Assembly (NCBI GenBank): GCA_019648995.1
Contig: BLXT01001042.1
Location: 1,421,841-1,485,840, forward strand
Direction of reading: 5' to 3'
DNA from: Plakobranchus ocellatus
Lineage: Eukaryota > Mollusca > Gastropoda > Plakobranchidae
Length of the DNA stretch: 64,000 bases
This document shows, piece by piece, positions 26,886 through 40,162 of this stretch (position 1 is the stretch's first letter; each line of letters opens with the position of its first letter). The notes under the pieces were generated by a model. It was not told the DNA's origin, searched no databases, and worked only from the letters and a program-made list of their open reading frames with translations. Made by a program: the position numbers and the translations under genes.

Positions 26886-27625
26886 TAGATAGGGTAAGAT
26901 TGGGACTCTCTTTGAATGTCAAAAAAAAAAANNNNNNNNNNNNNNNNNNNNNNNNNNNNNNNAAAAAAAAAAAGGAATGCATGGTCATCTCTAAGAAGTC
27001 CTCTGGCCCGAAATGTAATCTCGTTAGCAAAGATGGAAAAATCAAACAAGTAGAGTTACAAAATTCAAATATCTTGGCAACCTGATAACATTAGATGATA
27101 GATGCACAGGTGAAATAAGTTAAAGAATAGCTATGGTTAAAGATACATTCAAAAAAAGGAAACGAATACTGAAAAACATAAACATAAGTTTAGAAATCAA
27201 AATAGGGGTGAAAACATGTGTATGGTTAATAATGATATACGGTAGTGACTGTTGAACAATAAGCAAAGAAACAGAGAAACTGGAAGCAGTGGAGATGAAG
27301 TTAATCAGAAGAATGGTGATGCTATCATGGACGGAAATGTACTGAAATAAGCTGATCTTGAACGGTTCTAATTAAAACTATAAGACGAAGGCAACTATTG
27401 TTTTTGGACACATTTGCCGACACCAGGGTTTAGAGATTTGGTAATCACTTGAAAGATTGAACGTAGGAGCAGTAGAGATGGACAGAGAATAACTTTTATT
27501 GAAAGTCTTAACTCATGAACAATAGATTATGGTGGCAAAAACAACTTTATAAGGTTAACTGAGAGCAGGTTTAAGTGGAGGAACATTATCGCCAACGTCT
27601 GTTCCAGACAAGGCACCTACAAATC
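26886..27625 (+). mobile_element. RTE-like LINE, 3' portion (C-terminal reverse transcriptase region), decayed
   Basis: It begins with GLSLNVKK, is interrupted by the N gap, then reads MVISKKSSGPKCNLVSKDGK (from 26979) and shows worn equivalents of the connecting and C-terminal region. It ends with a worn IANV-type coding tail near 27600. Many stops and frame changes lie in the frame. It closely parallels the copy at 40840-41668 and looks like the missing 3' half of the family seen at 15560-17485. The same-family link is inferred from the shared motif style, as the two halves do not overlap. Confidence 0.8.
26932..26962. other. Assembly gap (31 N) inside a poly-A run
   Basis: The 31 N are flanked by 11 A on the left and 11 A on the right. 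The sister LINE copy near 41021-41040 has a plain A-rich stretch at the same place, so the true sequence is probably a short homopolymer. Confidence 0.98.
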
Positions 27626-28028
27626 AATTAATTCAAAACAAAGAAAATCCAAATAATTTTGATTTTCATATTTTTTAAATCTCTTCTTCGTAGGCGTGAG
27701 GAAGTTTTAAACAAACGTTACAATCATCAATTTCGGTTGAATGAAAGGGATAAGGTAAGACTGTAGGTCTAACTTCAATTTTCACATAAATTGACTACCT
27801 TTGTTGCATGAAACACAATTCAGATATAACGCTTATGCAATATTGCCGAGAAACCGTTTGCATATTGCCTTGTTGCACAATACTATTTTTAAGTTTTTTT
27901 CCGAACTTGAATAGTGACGCCAGCCACCACTAACTGTTGCCCGATCAAGGCTACTGGGGGGTTTCTATTAGATCTATATAAAACAATTCAGACTAAATAG
28001 AAAATTAACAGCTATACAAATTGCCTTG

Positions 28029-28595
28029 TTGCCGCGAAACGTCACTACCGGCCATCACCTGGTTTCCGGGCTCCTGAACAGTAAGACGTTACTGCATTTT
28101 TCTGCCTAAACACTAGACCGGCGTGTCAACCATTTATCTCATCTTTTCGAAAGCAGCTTTGTAAAAAAAATCGGAGTCTATTGCATTTCAACCTGAGATA
28201 CCCTTGGGGTATTGCACAGATTGATTCGTCCTTTATGATTGCTTATTGACTCTAAATTTTTTCCATAATGCATGATCAAATTTTAAAGTTTTGAGGTTAG
28301 ATCTACCGTTGCTTGCTGGGCCGACTAGTTCCATTTTCGATAATGCAGTTCAAACGGATCAAATTAAGCAATAAAAAACCCACCCTACGCTCAACTTCAT
28401 ATTTCTAAATCTACCCAAGGATATCTCAGGTTGAAATGCAATAGACTCCGATTTTTTTTACAAAGCTGTTTTCGAAAAGATGAGCTAAATCGTTGACACG
28501 CCGGTCTAGTGTTTAGACAGAAAAATGCAGTAACGTCTTTAGTGGTCCAGAGCCCGGAAACCAGGTGATAGCCGGTAGTGACGTTTCGCGGCAAC
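28029..28595. repeat. Long inverted repeat with arms of about 180 bases
   Basis: The left arm (28029-28207) starts GTTGCCGCGAAACGTCACTA and the right arm (28415-28595) ends in the reverse complement, GACGTTTCGCGGCAAC. The arms match at nearly every base by eye, including the AATCGGAGTCTATTGCATTT block. The loop (28208-28414) is about 207 bases. No coding frame is supported: the 65-codon frame at 28397-28594 (minus) only follows the arm. The arms are CG-richer than their flanks. Confidence 0.88.
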
Positions 28596-28960
28596 TTCGA
28601 GCCATTGCCCGGTCAAGGCTATTTCGACATTCTTAAATTTCAGATCAGATAGAAAATTAAAACAATGTATATACCCTTTCGTAAATAACGCAATTGCATA
28701 GATTAAGTTCTTAGTGATAAATCCTCAACAATTTCAAAATTTTATTACTTACGTCTGGGCAATTTTCAAAGCTTGTAGGCTAGAGCTACGGCTGCTTATC
28801 AAGGCCGACTGTTTCCATTTTCGACCATGCAAAGCATCAAATTAAACAATTAAAACAGACCAATGCGCACTAATTCATATTTTTAAACCTAGCATAAGGC
28901 TTTTCATGATGAGTTACTATAGGTTCCTATTTATGAAGCAACGTCTTTTCGAAAATATGA
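28230..28960 (+). repeat. Two diverged direct copies of an about 290-base unit
   Basis: Sequence from about 28262 (AAATTTTAAAGTTTTGAGGT) through GGCCGACTAGTTCCATTTTC to about 28495 returns in diverged form at about 28765-28965 with GGCCGACTGTTTCCATTTTC, ATCAAATTAAACAAT and TCTTTTCGAAAATATGAGCT. The offset is about 480-490 bases. A further short match, TTGCCCGATCAAGGCTA (27940s) to TTGCCCGGTCAAGGCTA (28607), extends the module to the left. The family is not recognised. Confidence 0.7.
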
Positions 28961-29099
28961 GCTTTATCGCTGAGTTTGTGTCTGGCAGAAAAACGGAATT
29001 TTCAGGATCGATGCGCGAAACAAGGGGATAACGACACTGTCAGTGTAACGCTGATACACGGCAACAAGCAAATATACCCAGTTCCTAAACAAATTACAC

Positions 29100-29525
29100 T
29101 CTGTCAGGGTCTTGTAGCTATGCTCTATTATTAGAATAGAAAACAAGTAGATCACTGGCATCAGTTACTTCCTCGTCGTAGTAGGTCTATTTCCAAGAGG
29201 TTTCCTTATCGATAAGGAGTATAAAACGATAGCTGTTTACTGTTAGAATTAAAAAGAAAAACCACAAACAAAATATTATATCGATAAGGTCATCTTTCCG
29301 TAGTGGGGGAGTGTCTTGCTTGACTAGGCTGGAAATGAACATTATAAACTGAAAGACTAGAAATTAGATCCAATAAGAACTATTAGATCTAGATCTACAT
29401 ATAGAATACTAGATTTAGAGTTAGGAAGCAAATACAGATTTTTATAACTTCTTTTACATCTAGATCTAGATCTCAATTTATTTTTAGTCTTAATAACCGA
29501 AAGGTGGCCCCAGTATAAACTCATA
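29100..29525 (+). other. Upstream flank of the GMF gene
   Basis: This would hold the promoter if the first exon at 29526 is right. TAGATC-type motifs cluster at about 29386-29410 and 29459-29473. No clear TATA box or other site can be assigned. Confidence 0.3.
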
Positions 29526-29528
29526 ATG
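29526..29528 (+). other. GMFB: Proposed GMF first coding exon (ATG only)
   Basis: ATG is followed at once by GTAAGC, and an in-frame TAA lies upstream with no other ATG between. ADF/cofilin-family genes often have an intron directly after the start codon. Other ATG-GT sites occur near 26599, 27305 and 27533, but their donors are weaker. Confidence 0.4.
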
Positions 29529-32500
29529 GTAAGCAAAAGACGAGTCTTGATTGGAATAAAAAAGAAAAGAATTTAATCTAATCTAGAGACTAAAATAATA
29601 AGTGTCATACAATAAGATAATAGTTTTGTAACTTTTCTGTTTTGTGTCTCCTTGTTCATATTTGATATGGACCCACCATGTATAAATGCATTTAATAGAA
29701 CACCTGCAGAGAATTTCTAGGGATGATACTTGATAGTTTACTTTTACAATAGCCTAGAGCTAGACCCTCCAGATCTAGATCTTGTCCTTAAGTGCTGAAT
29801 CCTCTACAATAACACAAATTTAAATCTTTGCTAAATGAATGTTTTTGAAAACAATTATTGGCTACTCTAGCTATATTTTTTGTCACACAGGAGGATTTCC
29901 ACACCTGGGAATCACTTTTTAGCATAGCTAATGTAATTTGGATCTAGATGTTGCTTTTGAAAGAGTAAGCTTAGAAAAGAAAATTGAATTTTGATTTTTA
30001 CAGATTCAGGATTTTGTTAACAAATACTACTGTATCTGACTTTTAATGTATTTATCACTGTTAGTTTCTTTTCACCAATAATTATGTGTGAGTGATATTT
30101 ATTTTTTTTTTTTTGTTTTAAAGTGAAAATAAATTTAAATTCAAATGTGAAAACAAGGTGTTTAACAATTTAAACAAGCATGGGGTGGTCAAGCCCCAGC
30201 AAAATAGGCAAAAGGCCTATTTTTTAATACTCTTGCATAACATTGATTATAATGTTAGAAAGCTACTTAGATTTTAACAATTCTTGCATATTTATTCAGG
30301 AAAAAAATGCTTCACAATCTTGTCTCTAGTGCTAAAGGACCTTAAATTTAAACTCAGACATTTGCTTAACTAGGCATAATGGTTGTTATATAAAACTATA
30401 AGTATAGAGTTCTTTAGAGTACCCATTAGTTTAGATTTATTAAGGCTTACAATCAGTATTGTATGTACATTATGATTATAGGCCTGAATAAATTAAAACT
30501 TTGAAAAAGATAACAGCATTGCACTTTTTTTTTGTCAAAAACAACTTACTGGAAGTGTTTTCTTAAAATTATATTTTTTTGTGTGCTATGATGTTTAATA
30601 TATGTTTCTTTCTATCTTAGTCTGCAGCTCTTACTATCTGTGAAATGAGTGAAGAGGTCAAAGCTTCACTGAAAAAATTCAGAATGAGGAAAGAAAAAAA
30701 CATAGCAGCCATTGTATGTAGGTACTGGTATTGTACAACGTTATACATTGCTTGTTTACTCGTAAATATATATTCAAGTTTGATCTTGTGAATTGCTTAA
30801 AGAGATAAAGAGAAAGAGAAATGTAAAACAAACTTCAATTAATTAAAAAAATATGGCCTGATTTGATACTTCTTTTTCTGCTCACCACATGAATTATGTT
30901 GATGGAATTCAATAACAAAAATGCTCTATTGTTCTTGAAGGCTGGCAAACCTCTGCAATAAGGTCTAGGGCTGCTTGCTTTCCTTCATTTTTCACTCTAC
31001 AAAGTTTCTCCAGATTTGCCGCAATCTTCCATGTGTCATGTAGCCATAACTATTAGTTTCTGGCTTAAACATCTTTTGTAAAAAGCTTTTTCTGTGTTTT
31101 GATATGGTCCTTCGAAGTTTGTTGAAGAGTCTATCCTGTGAGAGAGACATTTGTTAATCATAGTGTGCATCTATTCAAAGTTTTTACTTAAATCATACAT
31201 ATTAGTTTTGTATGTATTTGAATCTTTTTACTTTTTAATCATTGTGATGTGTTCTTTGCCTTCATATTTCTTCAACTTATCTTTATTTTGCCTTTTACTT
31301 CTGTCTGAATTCAGGTTAATAATTTCTAGATTAGTCCTGAGCACTGTTCAGTTTTTAAATTTCACTTTTTACTCCAGGTAATCCTGTTTCATCTTTTCCA
31401 ATCCTTCCAAACACACCCATTTTCTTTACATGCTTTGATTTGAATTATATTTTAAACATATTGTGACAATGATGAAAAGTTCATTTGATTTCTCATAAAG
31501 TCTCACAGCAAAGGTTGTGCATTTATTGTAGCCATACTGAATGGTCATGAAAAAGACAATCTTTCTTTTGATTTGAATCAAGTGGTGATGTATAATGAGG
31601 CTTGCGCTGAAGTAATATTTTGCCTTATTTTTTCAGTAAAAATTGATAAAGCCTCTCTTCAAATTATCCTGGATGAGGAATTTGATGTAAGTATCGCATA
31701 AATATGTATATATTTAAAAGTAGAGTTAATGCTGACACTAGTGACAGTATTAATAGAATAGAAGTGAAAAAAAGGACACAAGAAAAATTCAATGAAATGC
31801 ACATTATATCTGGTAATTTCAGCAATGAGCCTGCTAGTGCTACTGTGTGAGCTTGAGTATGTTATGTAACATATTCCCAGTTCAATGTATTATAGATGGT
31901 CTTTTTAAATCTAGATAATGTACACTGTGAATTTTCTTTTTCTTGGTCATTTTGTTATCAATATTTTTGCATTGTTATTTGGAACGAGAACATATGTGAT
32001 TTCAAGGATCAATTTTTTTTTATCCATGTGTAGTATAATTATATCATATATTTGATCCTTAAATTTTTATTATACGTATAATAAAAATTGTTTAATTTTC
32101 AATACACATTTTAGGACTTTCAGTACCTAAAGCAATGATCATTAGTACTTCTTAAAATTAGGATTTTGATTTGAACTCTTTTATGTAGATCGTAACTTGA
32201 TTCATTTCCTGGCACTGGTAGAACTTGATAAGATCAATAATGCTTTGCTGCCTTTGTGTTTGATTTGTCCAAACATTGTCCTAACTCATCAGGATATTTC
32301 AATAAATGATCTCCAAGATGAGCTTCCGCCACATCTGCCAAGATATGTCTGTTTAAGTTATGTGTGGAAACATGATGATGGGAGAGTGTCCTTCCCTCTT
32401 ATTTTAATTTTCATTTCTCCTCAAGGTAGACCCTATATAAATCTTATTAGGCTTATGTTTTCCTCTATGCAATACTTTGCTCTCTATCTCTCTCTCTTGG

Positions 32501-35202
32501 TTTCACCTGCTGGCTGTCTTTGTGTCTGTCCGTCCGCCTCTCCACCCTAGTTCTGCTCTATGCTTTACCAATATTATCTTCTTATCTATTACCTATCACT
32601 TTAGAAATTTCAAATTCTCCAAATGGTACGAGTCAAGAGGAAGGATAATAGGCTGAGGCGAGGGAAATGGGGAATCTTTGAGCAAGCAGCATTGGGTGGG
32701 TGGATGGCAAATATAATTTTTTTGTCAAAACAGGACAAGAAAGCAAAACACATGCAGTGTCAAATCAAGAAATAAAAATAAAGCCACCGAAACAAAGAAA
32801 ACTTAAACAAACAACACTTTCAATACTGCTTTTGATTTACAAGATCTACATACTGTAGTATTAGAGTTATGTAAGGTACATTTGTTTGCTTGGTGTTTGT
32901 ATGAGTAAATGCAAAATTAACAAGTGTATCAGATTCACCTGAGAAATATGTAAATGGCACTCATATTGCCAAAAGTAATAAAACAAAAAGAAAAAGGAAA
33001 ACTGTGATCTACCTACACTGGAATCTTACACAATGTTTCGTACAAGTGATCTGTGATAGTATTCAAACCAGCCTTTTTTTCTTTTTGTTGAGTAGTTTTT
33101 CTCACCGATTTGAAAAGTTTATTTTACGAAGACATTTTGACACATGTTTGAAGATACATTGCAGATGAGAGAAAGGTTCATTAACTAGACTTTTTTCCTG
33201 TTTAGACAAGTTTTTACCCTCCAGCTCCTTCTTTAAATTCTTGATAATCTTTTACACTTTATTAAGTGAAAATATGATTATTAGTTGAATCTCCCTGAAC
33301 CTGCTTTTTTAGTGTGAGTCTTGATTTAAGCTGTATAAAATTGTGAAAATTCCTTTTTTGAATAATTGAATGCCATTTGATTTCTTGCACTTCATTGTGC
33401 AGTTTGTAAGGTAAATTTCTAGACTTTAGTAAGCCTCAAATTTATGAAAATTTTTACAATTCAGACTGTACATTGTGTTCAGTGTATTTTAATTTAGCCA
33501 AATAGGTTTAGGAAAAAAAAAAGGAAATAGTAAGTTACTCTTTTCAAGACCATATTGTGAAATTAAGGGAGCTTATAGTATATATACATTTTTCTTTTTA
33601 ATCTCGTTATGTACTTTATGTCAACTGCTTGGTTTATGGCCAAATAGTGTATCAATTTATCATTATTGCATAGTCATTGTTTATTTTGCCATTCCTTAGG
33701 GTGCAATCCTGAACTGCAGATGATGTATGCCGGATCAAAACTTCAATTAGTTAAGGATGGAGATTTCACTAAAGTGAGTTGTATGTGCCTTGTGTTTTTT
33801 TTTGTATGTACAAATAAGTAGAATTGTTTACCATTTGAGGGTTTAGTTTTAAAAAATTTTATCAAATAGAGAGAATTATAGATCTACTTAAACACTGACA
33901 ATGAGCTCTTTGAAATAGACTAAAGAACAGAAAAGATTGCAAGTCTTGACGCAAATTAAACAAAACATTTATTAATTTGAATCAAGCTCAATTTCGGATC
34001 AACAATTTAATTTACACAATTATTAAGATCTACAAGCTCTCTAATATTAGCAGTTTATCTCTCAGGATCTCTGCAAGCTCCCTACAATGATCTCACAACC
34101 ATTCTCATACATCTAACGCCCACAGCCTCTAGAAAATATTAGTTATTCAATACATAGGGTAATTAATCAATATGACACAAACAGCTCATTCTAGAATAAA
34201 GTGGAAATCATGGAATAATGTAATCAAGGTTAGCTAAAAATATTGATCAATCAAATACTCTCGGCCATGTCATCATGATATGATCTAACAGCTTCCTGTA
34301 AACAATATTCTCACACCTTTGAGAATCCCTACATCTAAAACATAATAGTACCATTAGACTAAAATAGATCTAGCCAGGACATATAACAATGCAAGGGCAT
34401 AAGATCAGCCACTCTAGATCTAAGTCTAGATCTAGATCTAAATCTTGGCTCAATTGGCAGCAACTAGTTTTAGCAATTAGGAAATATGTTTAGTTGAAGT
34501 TTAAAATGGCAGCAGTAAAATTATTAAATGTAGTTGTATTTAAAGTAGTAGTATTAGTGGTGGTGGTGGTGGGGTTTGCAACAGTGATAGTAATAGCAAC
34601 ACATATAATTGAGTGCCATGTGCAAGTTCAGGACACTGTCAGACATGTCCTTCCACATCATCACCATGTTTTTTAGATTTTCATATTATTTTTAAACAGT
34701 TAAGAAAAAAGTCTGGAATGTATGAGACAATTTTTCAGGCTAATTCTAAAACTTTTTCGCAGGCCTGAACCTAAATGTAATAAACATATTATGGTTATTA
34801 TTATCAGCGGAGAACAAACAGATAAAGAAATAAAAAAGTGAGTCATGAAAGTCTTGAGATATGATTATAGGCTCACTTTTCAAAATTTAGACCATGCATA
34901 AGTTTAGTGAATATAGTGCAAAAGCAATACAAAAATGAGGGGAAAAATTGATTTCACAACCACCATATAAAGCCTAAAGCAGTACGGTAACAAAAAAAAG
35001 CGCAACAAAAATGAATGGGCAGCATTTCAGTAGAGTGGTTTTATTTTGTGATAACCTCTATTTACCTCACATAATTTATTTTATTGGAAACTAATAATTG
35101 ATTCTTAATCTTAATTTTTTTTTTTTTCAGGTTATTGAGTTAAGGAGCTTGGATGAATTTTCAGAGGAAACCGTCCTAGACAAGCTCAAACTTTATAAAT
35201 AG
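29526..35202 (+). CDS. GMFB: Glia maturation factor (ADF-homology, Arp2/3 debranching), 6 exons
   Basis: Exons: 29526-29528 (ATG only, proposed), 30621-30717, 31637-31686, 32293-32425, 33700-33773, 35131-35202. All junctions are GT-AG and in phase, giving 142 residues, the length of human GMFB. The product starts M-SAALTICEMSEEVKASLKKF and has the ADF-H core HDDGRVSFPL, SPQGCNPELQMMYAGSK and a LDKLKLYK end, all aligned to GMFB/GMFG. In the family this small cytoplasmic protein binds the Arp2/3 complex, removes actin branches and blocks new ones. Exon 2 opens in phase 0 at serine 2, so the ATG must sit on an earlier exon. The only upstream ATG with a strong donor (ATG then GTAAGC) that I found is at 29526. 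Exons 2-6 are firm; exon 1 is inferred. Confidence 0.93.
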
Positions 35203-36240
35203 TCTGCTTTCATTTTGATTGTCAAGGCACTGAAAGGAATTCTGGGGGTCTTATTTAGCTAGCTGTCCATGGCTTTCATTTTTAACTTATTACATTTTCA
35301 CAAATTTTTTATCAATTAATGATAATAATTTGAAAAATATTTACTTTTAGCTTAAGATTATACAAAGAAGCACTGTTCATATACTCATAACATTACTTAT
35401 TTTAAAGAGGGGTTTGTTTACAAACTACTTGCCATTTTGAATTATATATGTATTAGAGCCACATCTAGATCATGAAAGCTTCTTGCCTCAAACATGGCCC
35501 AATAATTTTTTACAAAAAGTGAAAATTGCTGTGAAATAATGTGGTTTCAAAAGGCAAAACTTTGACAGACACTTTAAGCTTTTTTTAATCATTGATTTTG
35601 TCAGAAAGTGAATTTAATAAGCTTTGTGATTGTGAAAACTAAATAGAAATATTGTAACTCTATGCCAAGATATTAAGATTTTAGCTTTTGAGTAAAGTAG
35701 TAGATTTCAGGAAAACTAAATTCAAATTTGGTTTTTTCAACAAAGTAGAATCTGCTTAAGACATCTTGTTTACCAGGTCTGAGCTCACAAAGCGTACATA
35801 TTTTTCTTAAAGTGAACAGAATTATCAAAATTCTATTTTGTGGTGCAGTCTTACATATCTTTAAGTTCAATTATTTTAATGAATATTATGAGTATCGGTT
35901 ATATATATAAAAAGAAAGTGTGATCATTTCCTGTCATTGCTGGATTTTTAATCTCCATGAGAAATATGTTATTCTTATTTCATATCCACTGTTTACTCAT
36001 GCAGGTATCATTCTATAAGGGAAAAGCTGAGGAACAAAGATTTGACCGTTATAACAAAAGTTTTAATCAATTGAAATGCTTTTTTAGAAATAACTTTAAA
36101 TTGAATGCAGGGGAAAATATGAAGCTAAAAATAGTTTTGCAAAGGGGTACAATTTAAAGTGAACATTTTATAATCTCTCTAATGCTTAAAGCTAACTGTA
36201 ATTAATGACCAAGTTCAATAAATATTAAAAAATCAATGTC
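35203..36240 (+). other. GMF 3' UTR
   Basis: AATAAA at 36217-36222 is followed by a TGTCTGTTT-type downstream element, giving a 3' UTR of about 1.0 kb. Another AATAAA near 37672 could give a longer form. The 66-codon frame at 35957-36157 (plus) has no family match. Confidence 0.5.
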
Positions 36241-39200
36241 TGTTTCACTTATATAGGCTGGTCAGTATTACTCTCATTCACTCATCAGTCATAAAATCTT
36301 TAACTCTTTCCATTCAAAATCTCATGTCAAGCATCATGTTTTGTTGTTAAAAAAAGTAAGATATGGCCAGGGTCACAGCTTTCTTCAAAACTAGCAAAAT
36401 AATAAAGACAACAAGAGACAGTCACCTAGTGTTTTTTTTTTTTTAAGCCCACACATGAGTAGGATGTGAAATGATAGGCCTATCAACATATTCTTATCAC
36501 CTTTTTTTGTGTTAGCAAAAAAAAAAAAAAAACCACACACACACAAAAACTTTCAAAATCATATGCTTGATCTGAAAGAAGTTTTTAGAATGGCCCGTCA
36601 GCTTATGTAAAAAACATATTATAGTCAGCATTGCTTAAGTTATTTTTTTAAAAATTCGATTATCATGATTAACTTCACCCATAACGTGATGATGATAGTG
36701 AGTTTGAAAACAATTATCATTTAAAATTTTATAAGCAGCACCTTATATTATACAGCCTAGAGGTATTTTACCCTTCTCTTTCCTAGCCACACAGGGAAGG
36801 ACTTCAGAACTAATAATGACAGGCTTCCTTCTGAACAATCTGAACAGGTTCTCTCAAGATTGATCTATCAAAGAAAATGGGTTCATTTTTTTGCCCTTTA
36901 TTCTAAGCCTTCAGTGGGAATGGTGCCTAGCAAAGAGATTGAAAACAAAAAAAAACAAAAAATTAATCAGGATTACCTAGAGTGCTGACTGCTTTTAAAA
37001 GGACAATTGTGAAGCAAGTCTAATAAAATGACTTATTACACATCAAAATTTTGAGATGAATTAACAAAAATTGCTATAGGTTTATGTACCAAAAGTGTGA
37101 AAGCCTAGAGTGTATAAATGGCTTTGCTCATAAGAATTTGTCATTTTTACCCTTCTTGGTCAGGATTTTCATTTGAAGCTGTTCTATATCTTATCCCAGT
37201 CTCAGTCAATTTTCTGAGACCACTTCACATTTATTTGTCATTTACAAGACACAAATATTCTCTATATGAATTCTTCACTCAATCTTGTCTTTGCATTGAA
37301 ATTGTATGATTTGGTTGATTGCATTTCTGATCAGGTTTTGACTACTAAAATGTGGTTTTTATGTTTTACTTAATCAAATGAGGCAGTAAGGTGAATGTTT
37401 TCTTTTTCTTTTTTTTTCCTACTTTTGTCATTCATAAAATGCAGTTAGTTGCACATGATATCTATTAAGCATTGATCACTTGAGCATTCCAGTGACAATC
37501 TGCTTCTTAAATCCATAACATACATGCAAGTATCAATATCCATTTTTATTTCCAAAGTTTATAATGTGTTCCGAGATGTTATCTTCACTTTTATGTCTTC
37601 AGTTGTTTTGTAAAATACCTTTATAGCATGAAATTGAAAGAACAAATGTATATATAAATAATGCCGTAACAAAATAAAATGTTTTGCAGAACAATGAGCC
37701 ATGGAAAAAAGGTGTTAGTTTTTGTTTTTTTTTACTTTTTCCTAATCCTAGAGAGAACCTGCCACTTTTTTTTTTACTAAAAATACTTGGACTCTTCCAA
37801 AGGTTATGAGAGAGTTTAAATAGGAAGAATTGGAATTGATGCTAACTGTATCTATGTTAATAACATTTGTTCCCTTGCCTGAAAATAATGGCTCATATAG
37901 GGCTAAAAGATTACCAGAAATTACCTTCATTACTGGATATGTTGAGATATCCATCAAGCATGTTAATTTTTTTTTTTTTAATTTAAATCAGCCATTGCTT
38001 TACTCTTAAAAATTCCAAACAAACTTATAGTATACCTTAAAAAAAAAAAGGATCATATTTCATGTATTTACATCTTCAAACAAAATCAGTCAGAGGCAGC
38101 ATCTCAAACATAAAAGATGAGAAAATCATGATAGAAGATATTTGTAGATGTTCATACAAGTATATCCACAGGCTGTACAAGCCTGGGCATGCAACATTAT
38201 CAACTGATCAAATTCATTTCTAGCCTCTTTCTTCCTTTCAACTGTCTTTCTAACATTTTTCTTTGTTTTATTTTTGAAAGGTGTCAGATCCATCTCATAA
38301 TCTACAAAGATGATAGATATCTATCCATTTTTCATTATTCAATCCTCTTTGTATTTTTTTTTCTAAAGATCTATCTCTGCAACATTTTATGAGCTGCAGC
38401 TATTCTGTGTAAGGCTCAGTGAATACAAATGCAGATAATTGGACCAGAAGAAAAACATTTTTGCATATATTGAGAATCAGTATAATTTTGTTTTGGCTGA
38501 AAATGTTTAGATATTTCAGGTGAACAAAATATGTATGGCAATTCGATAGATTGTAATATCCAGTATTTTTAATTTTTTTCTTTGAAAAAATTATTTTAAA
38601 ACCAGGTCTCGATAAAGAAAAATTTTACCCTTAATAGTGGCAACAAAATTAAAGCCCTTATTTTTTATTATTGTATTTGATTGTATAATTGAACAGTTTG
38701 TGGGATTTTTCTTAGTGAAATTGGAAAACTGCCTCATCAACATCAATCACAGTGTCACCAGCTGCTTCATCCACATCATTTGCACCATCATTCACTATTC
38801 CATCAATTCTAAAGGGAAGGCAGACTTCTGAGTTCTTTCATTAACAGTCTAACAAAGACTACCAGTGTCTTCAATCAAATATGATACACATCTGTTGTTA
38901 TTCTTTCTTGTATACAGTAGCTTGCTCAAAGTTAATAATGTTTGCATGATTTTTATTTGTAGAGAAGAAAGTTTCAAATAGATCTAGGCCTTAAATTTGG
39001 GCAAAGAGTCCAACTGGCCTCAGCTTAATCATTTAATGTCTCCCAAGTTTGTGAGGATTTTATATAACACAGCTTGCCACTGTTCAGCAAGCATGTTTTT
39101 ATTAATTTTAAGTGGATGAATAGTAACTTTTACGCCAGGTCTCATTTTTGCATTGACATAACATGTTTGTATAGTTGTGAAGTTGATCAAGTAATAGCAA

Positions 39201-40160
39201 TGCATATGATGAGCATCAACAGTATAAGAGCAACAGTTTTCTTGAAATTCACAAAGCTCGCCTAAAAGTTATGGTTAGCAACAGAGGTTGTTTTATTTTC
39301 TATGCACATAGTAACCTCTTCGGGGCTGTTCAAATTTTGTATTCATGTTATGACCCACTTATTGTGCCACTTTTCCAGTTTTTCGAAGAATACCTGTCAG
39401 TTTCACAAATCTGGAGCTACACCAGTTAAGCTCTGCTCCTGCAGTATGCACACAAGTAAAAGGTGCTGTAACAAACGAGAGAAAAAATACATTATTTAAG
39501 GCCAATATATTGCAACGTGTATTCAAGCATTCACTTGGGGAATTCTCCTCTTTGCTCTTTTAATTGCGCTGTTGCATTATTCATTCATGTATGATTGACA
39601 GGCCATCACACCATGAATTATCCACACAAAATTAAAATGAACCCACCATTTCTTAATTGTTTCTAATGTTGGCAAATTGATTTTCCATTTCAATAAAATG
39701 AATTATTATATTTTCTTTTCTTGAATTAGTTGTAAAACTATTCAAAATCTGAAATATTTATTAATAAATTTTTAAACCCTTTGTGTGGCGTAATTTTTAA
39801 TTTGTGCATTATAAATTTCAATAAATATTATTAATTTTTATCATGTTTGTTTTTGTCAATAATTAATAACTAAAGCGCCCAGGGATTTACTTTGTTTTTC
39901 ATCATAAAAATAAAATGTAATATAGAGTGTAGTTTGAGTTTTTGTAGATTCCAAATGCAGTTTTTTCTACATTGAAAACGTGTTCCCTTTTGACTCGAAT
40001 TAGTTGAGTGCAATGCGAACAGAATGTTTTTTTAGATTTCTAAGACAAGTAAGAGCTAGTAAAAAAAAATGCACGTAAAACTAAAAGACTTTAAAAAGCA
40101 GACTGTCAATTAACTAAGTAACGAATTATGTAAAATATGCAATCAATATATTTCCTCTAA
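36241..40160. other. Region between GMF and ARMT1, no gene recognised
   Basis: AT-rich with many homopolymers. Several 60-70-codon frames occur but none has family motifs or splice context. Late poly-A signals near 37672 and 39694 (plus) could serve a long GMF 3' end. Confidence 0.5.
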
Positions 40161-40162
40161 TT

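Noticed and set aside
32426-32550. Extension of GMF exon 4 beyond its donor
   Set aside because: The frame stays open by chance; a good GTAGAC donor at 32426 joins in phase to GCNPELQMMYAGSK in exon 5.
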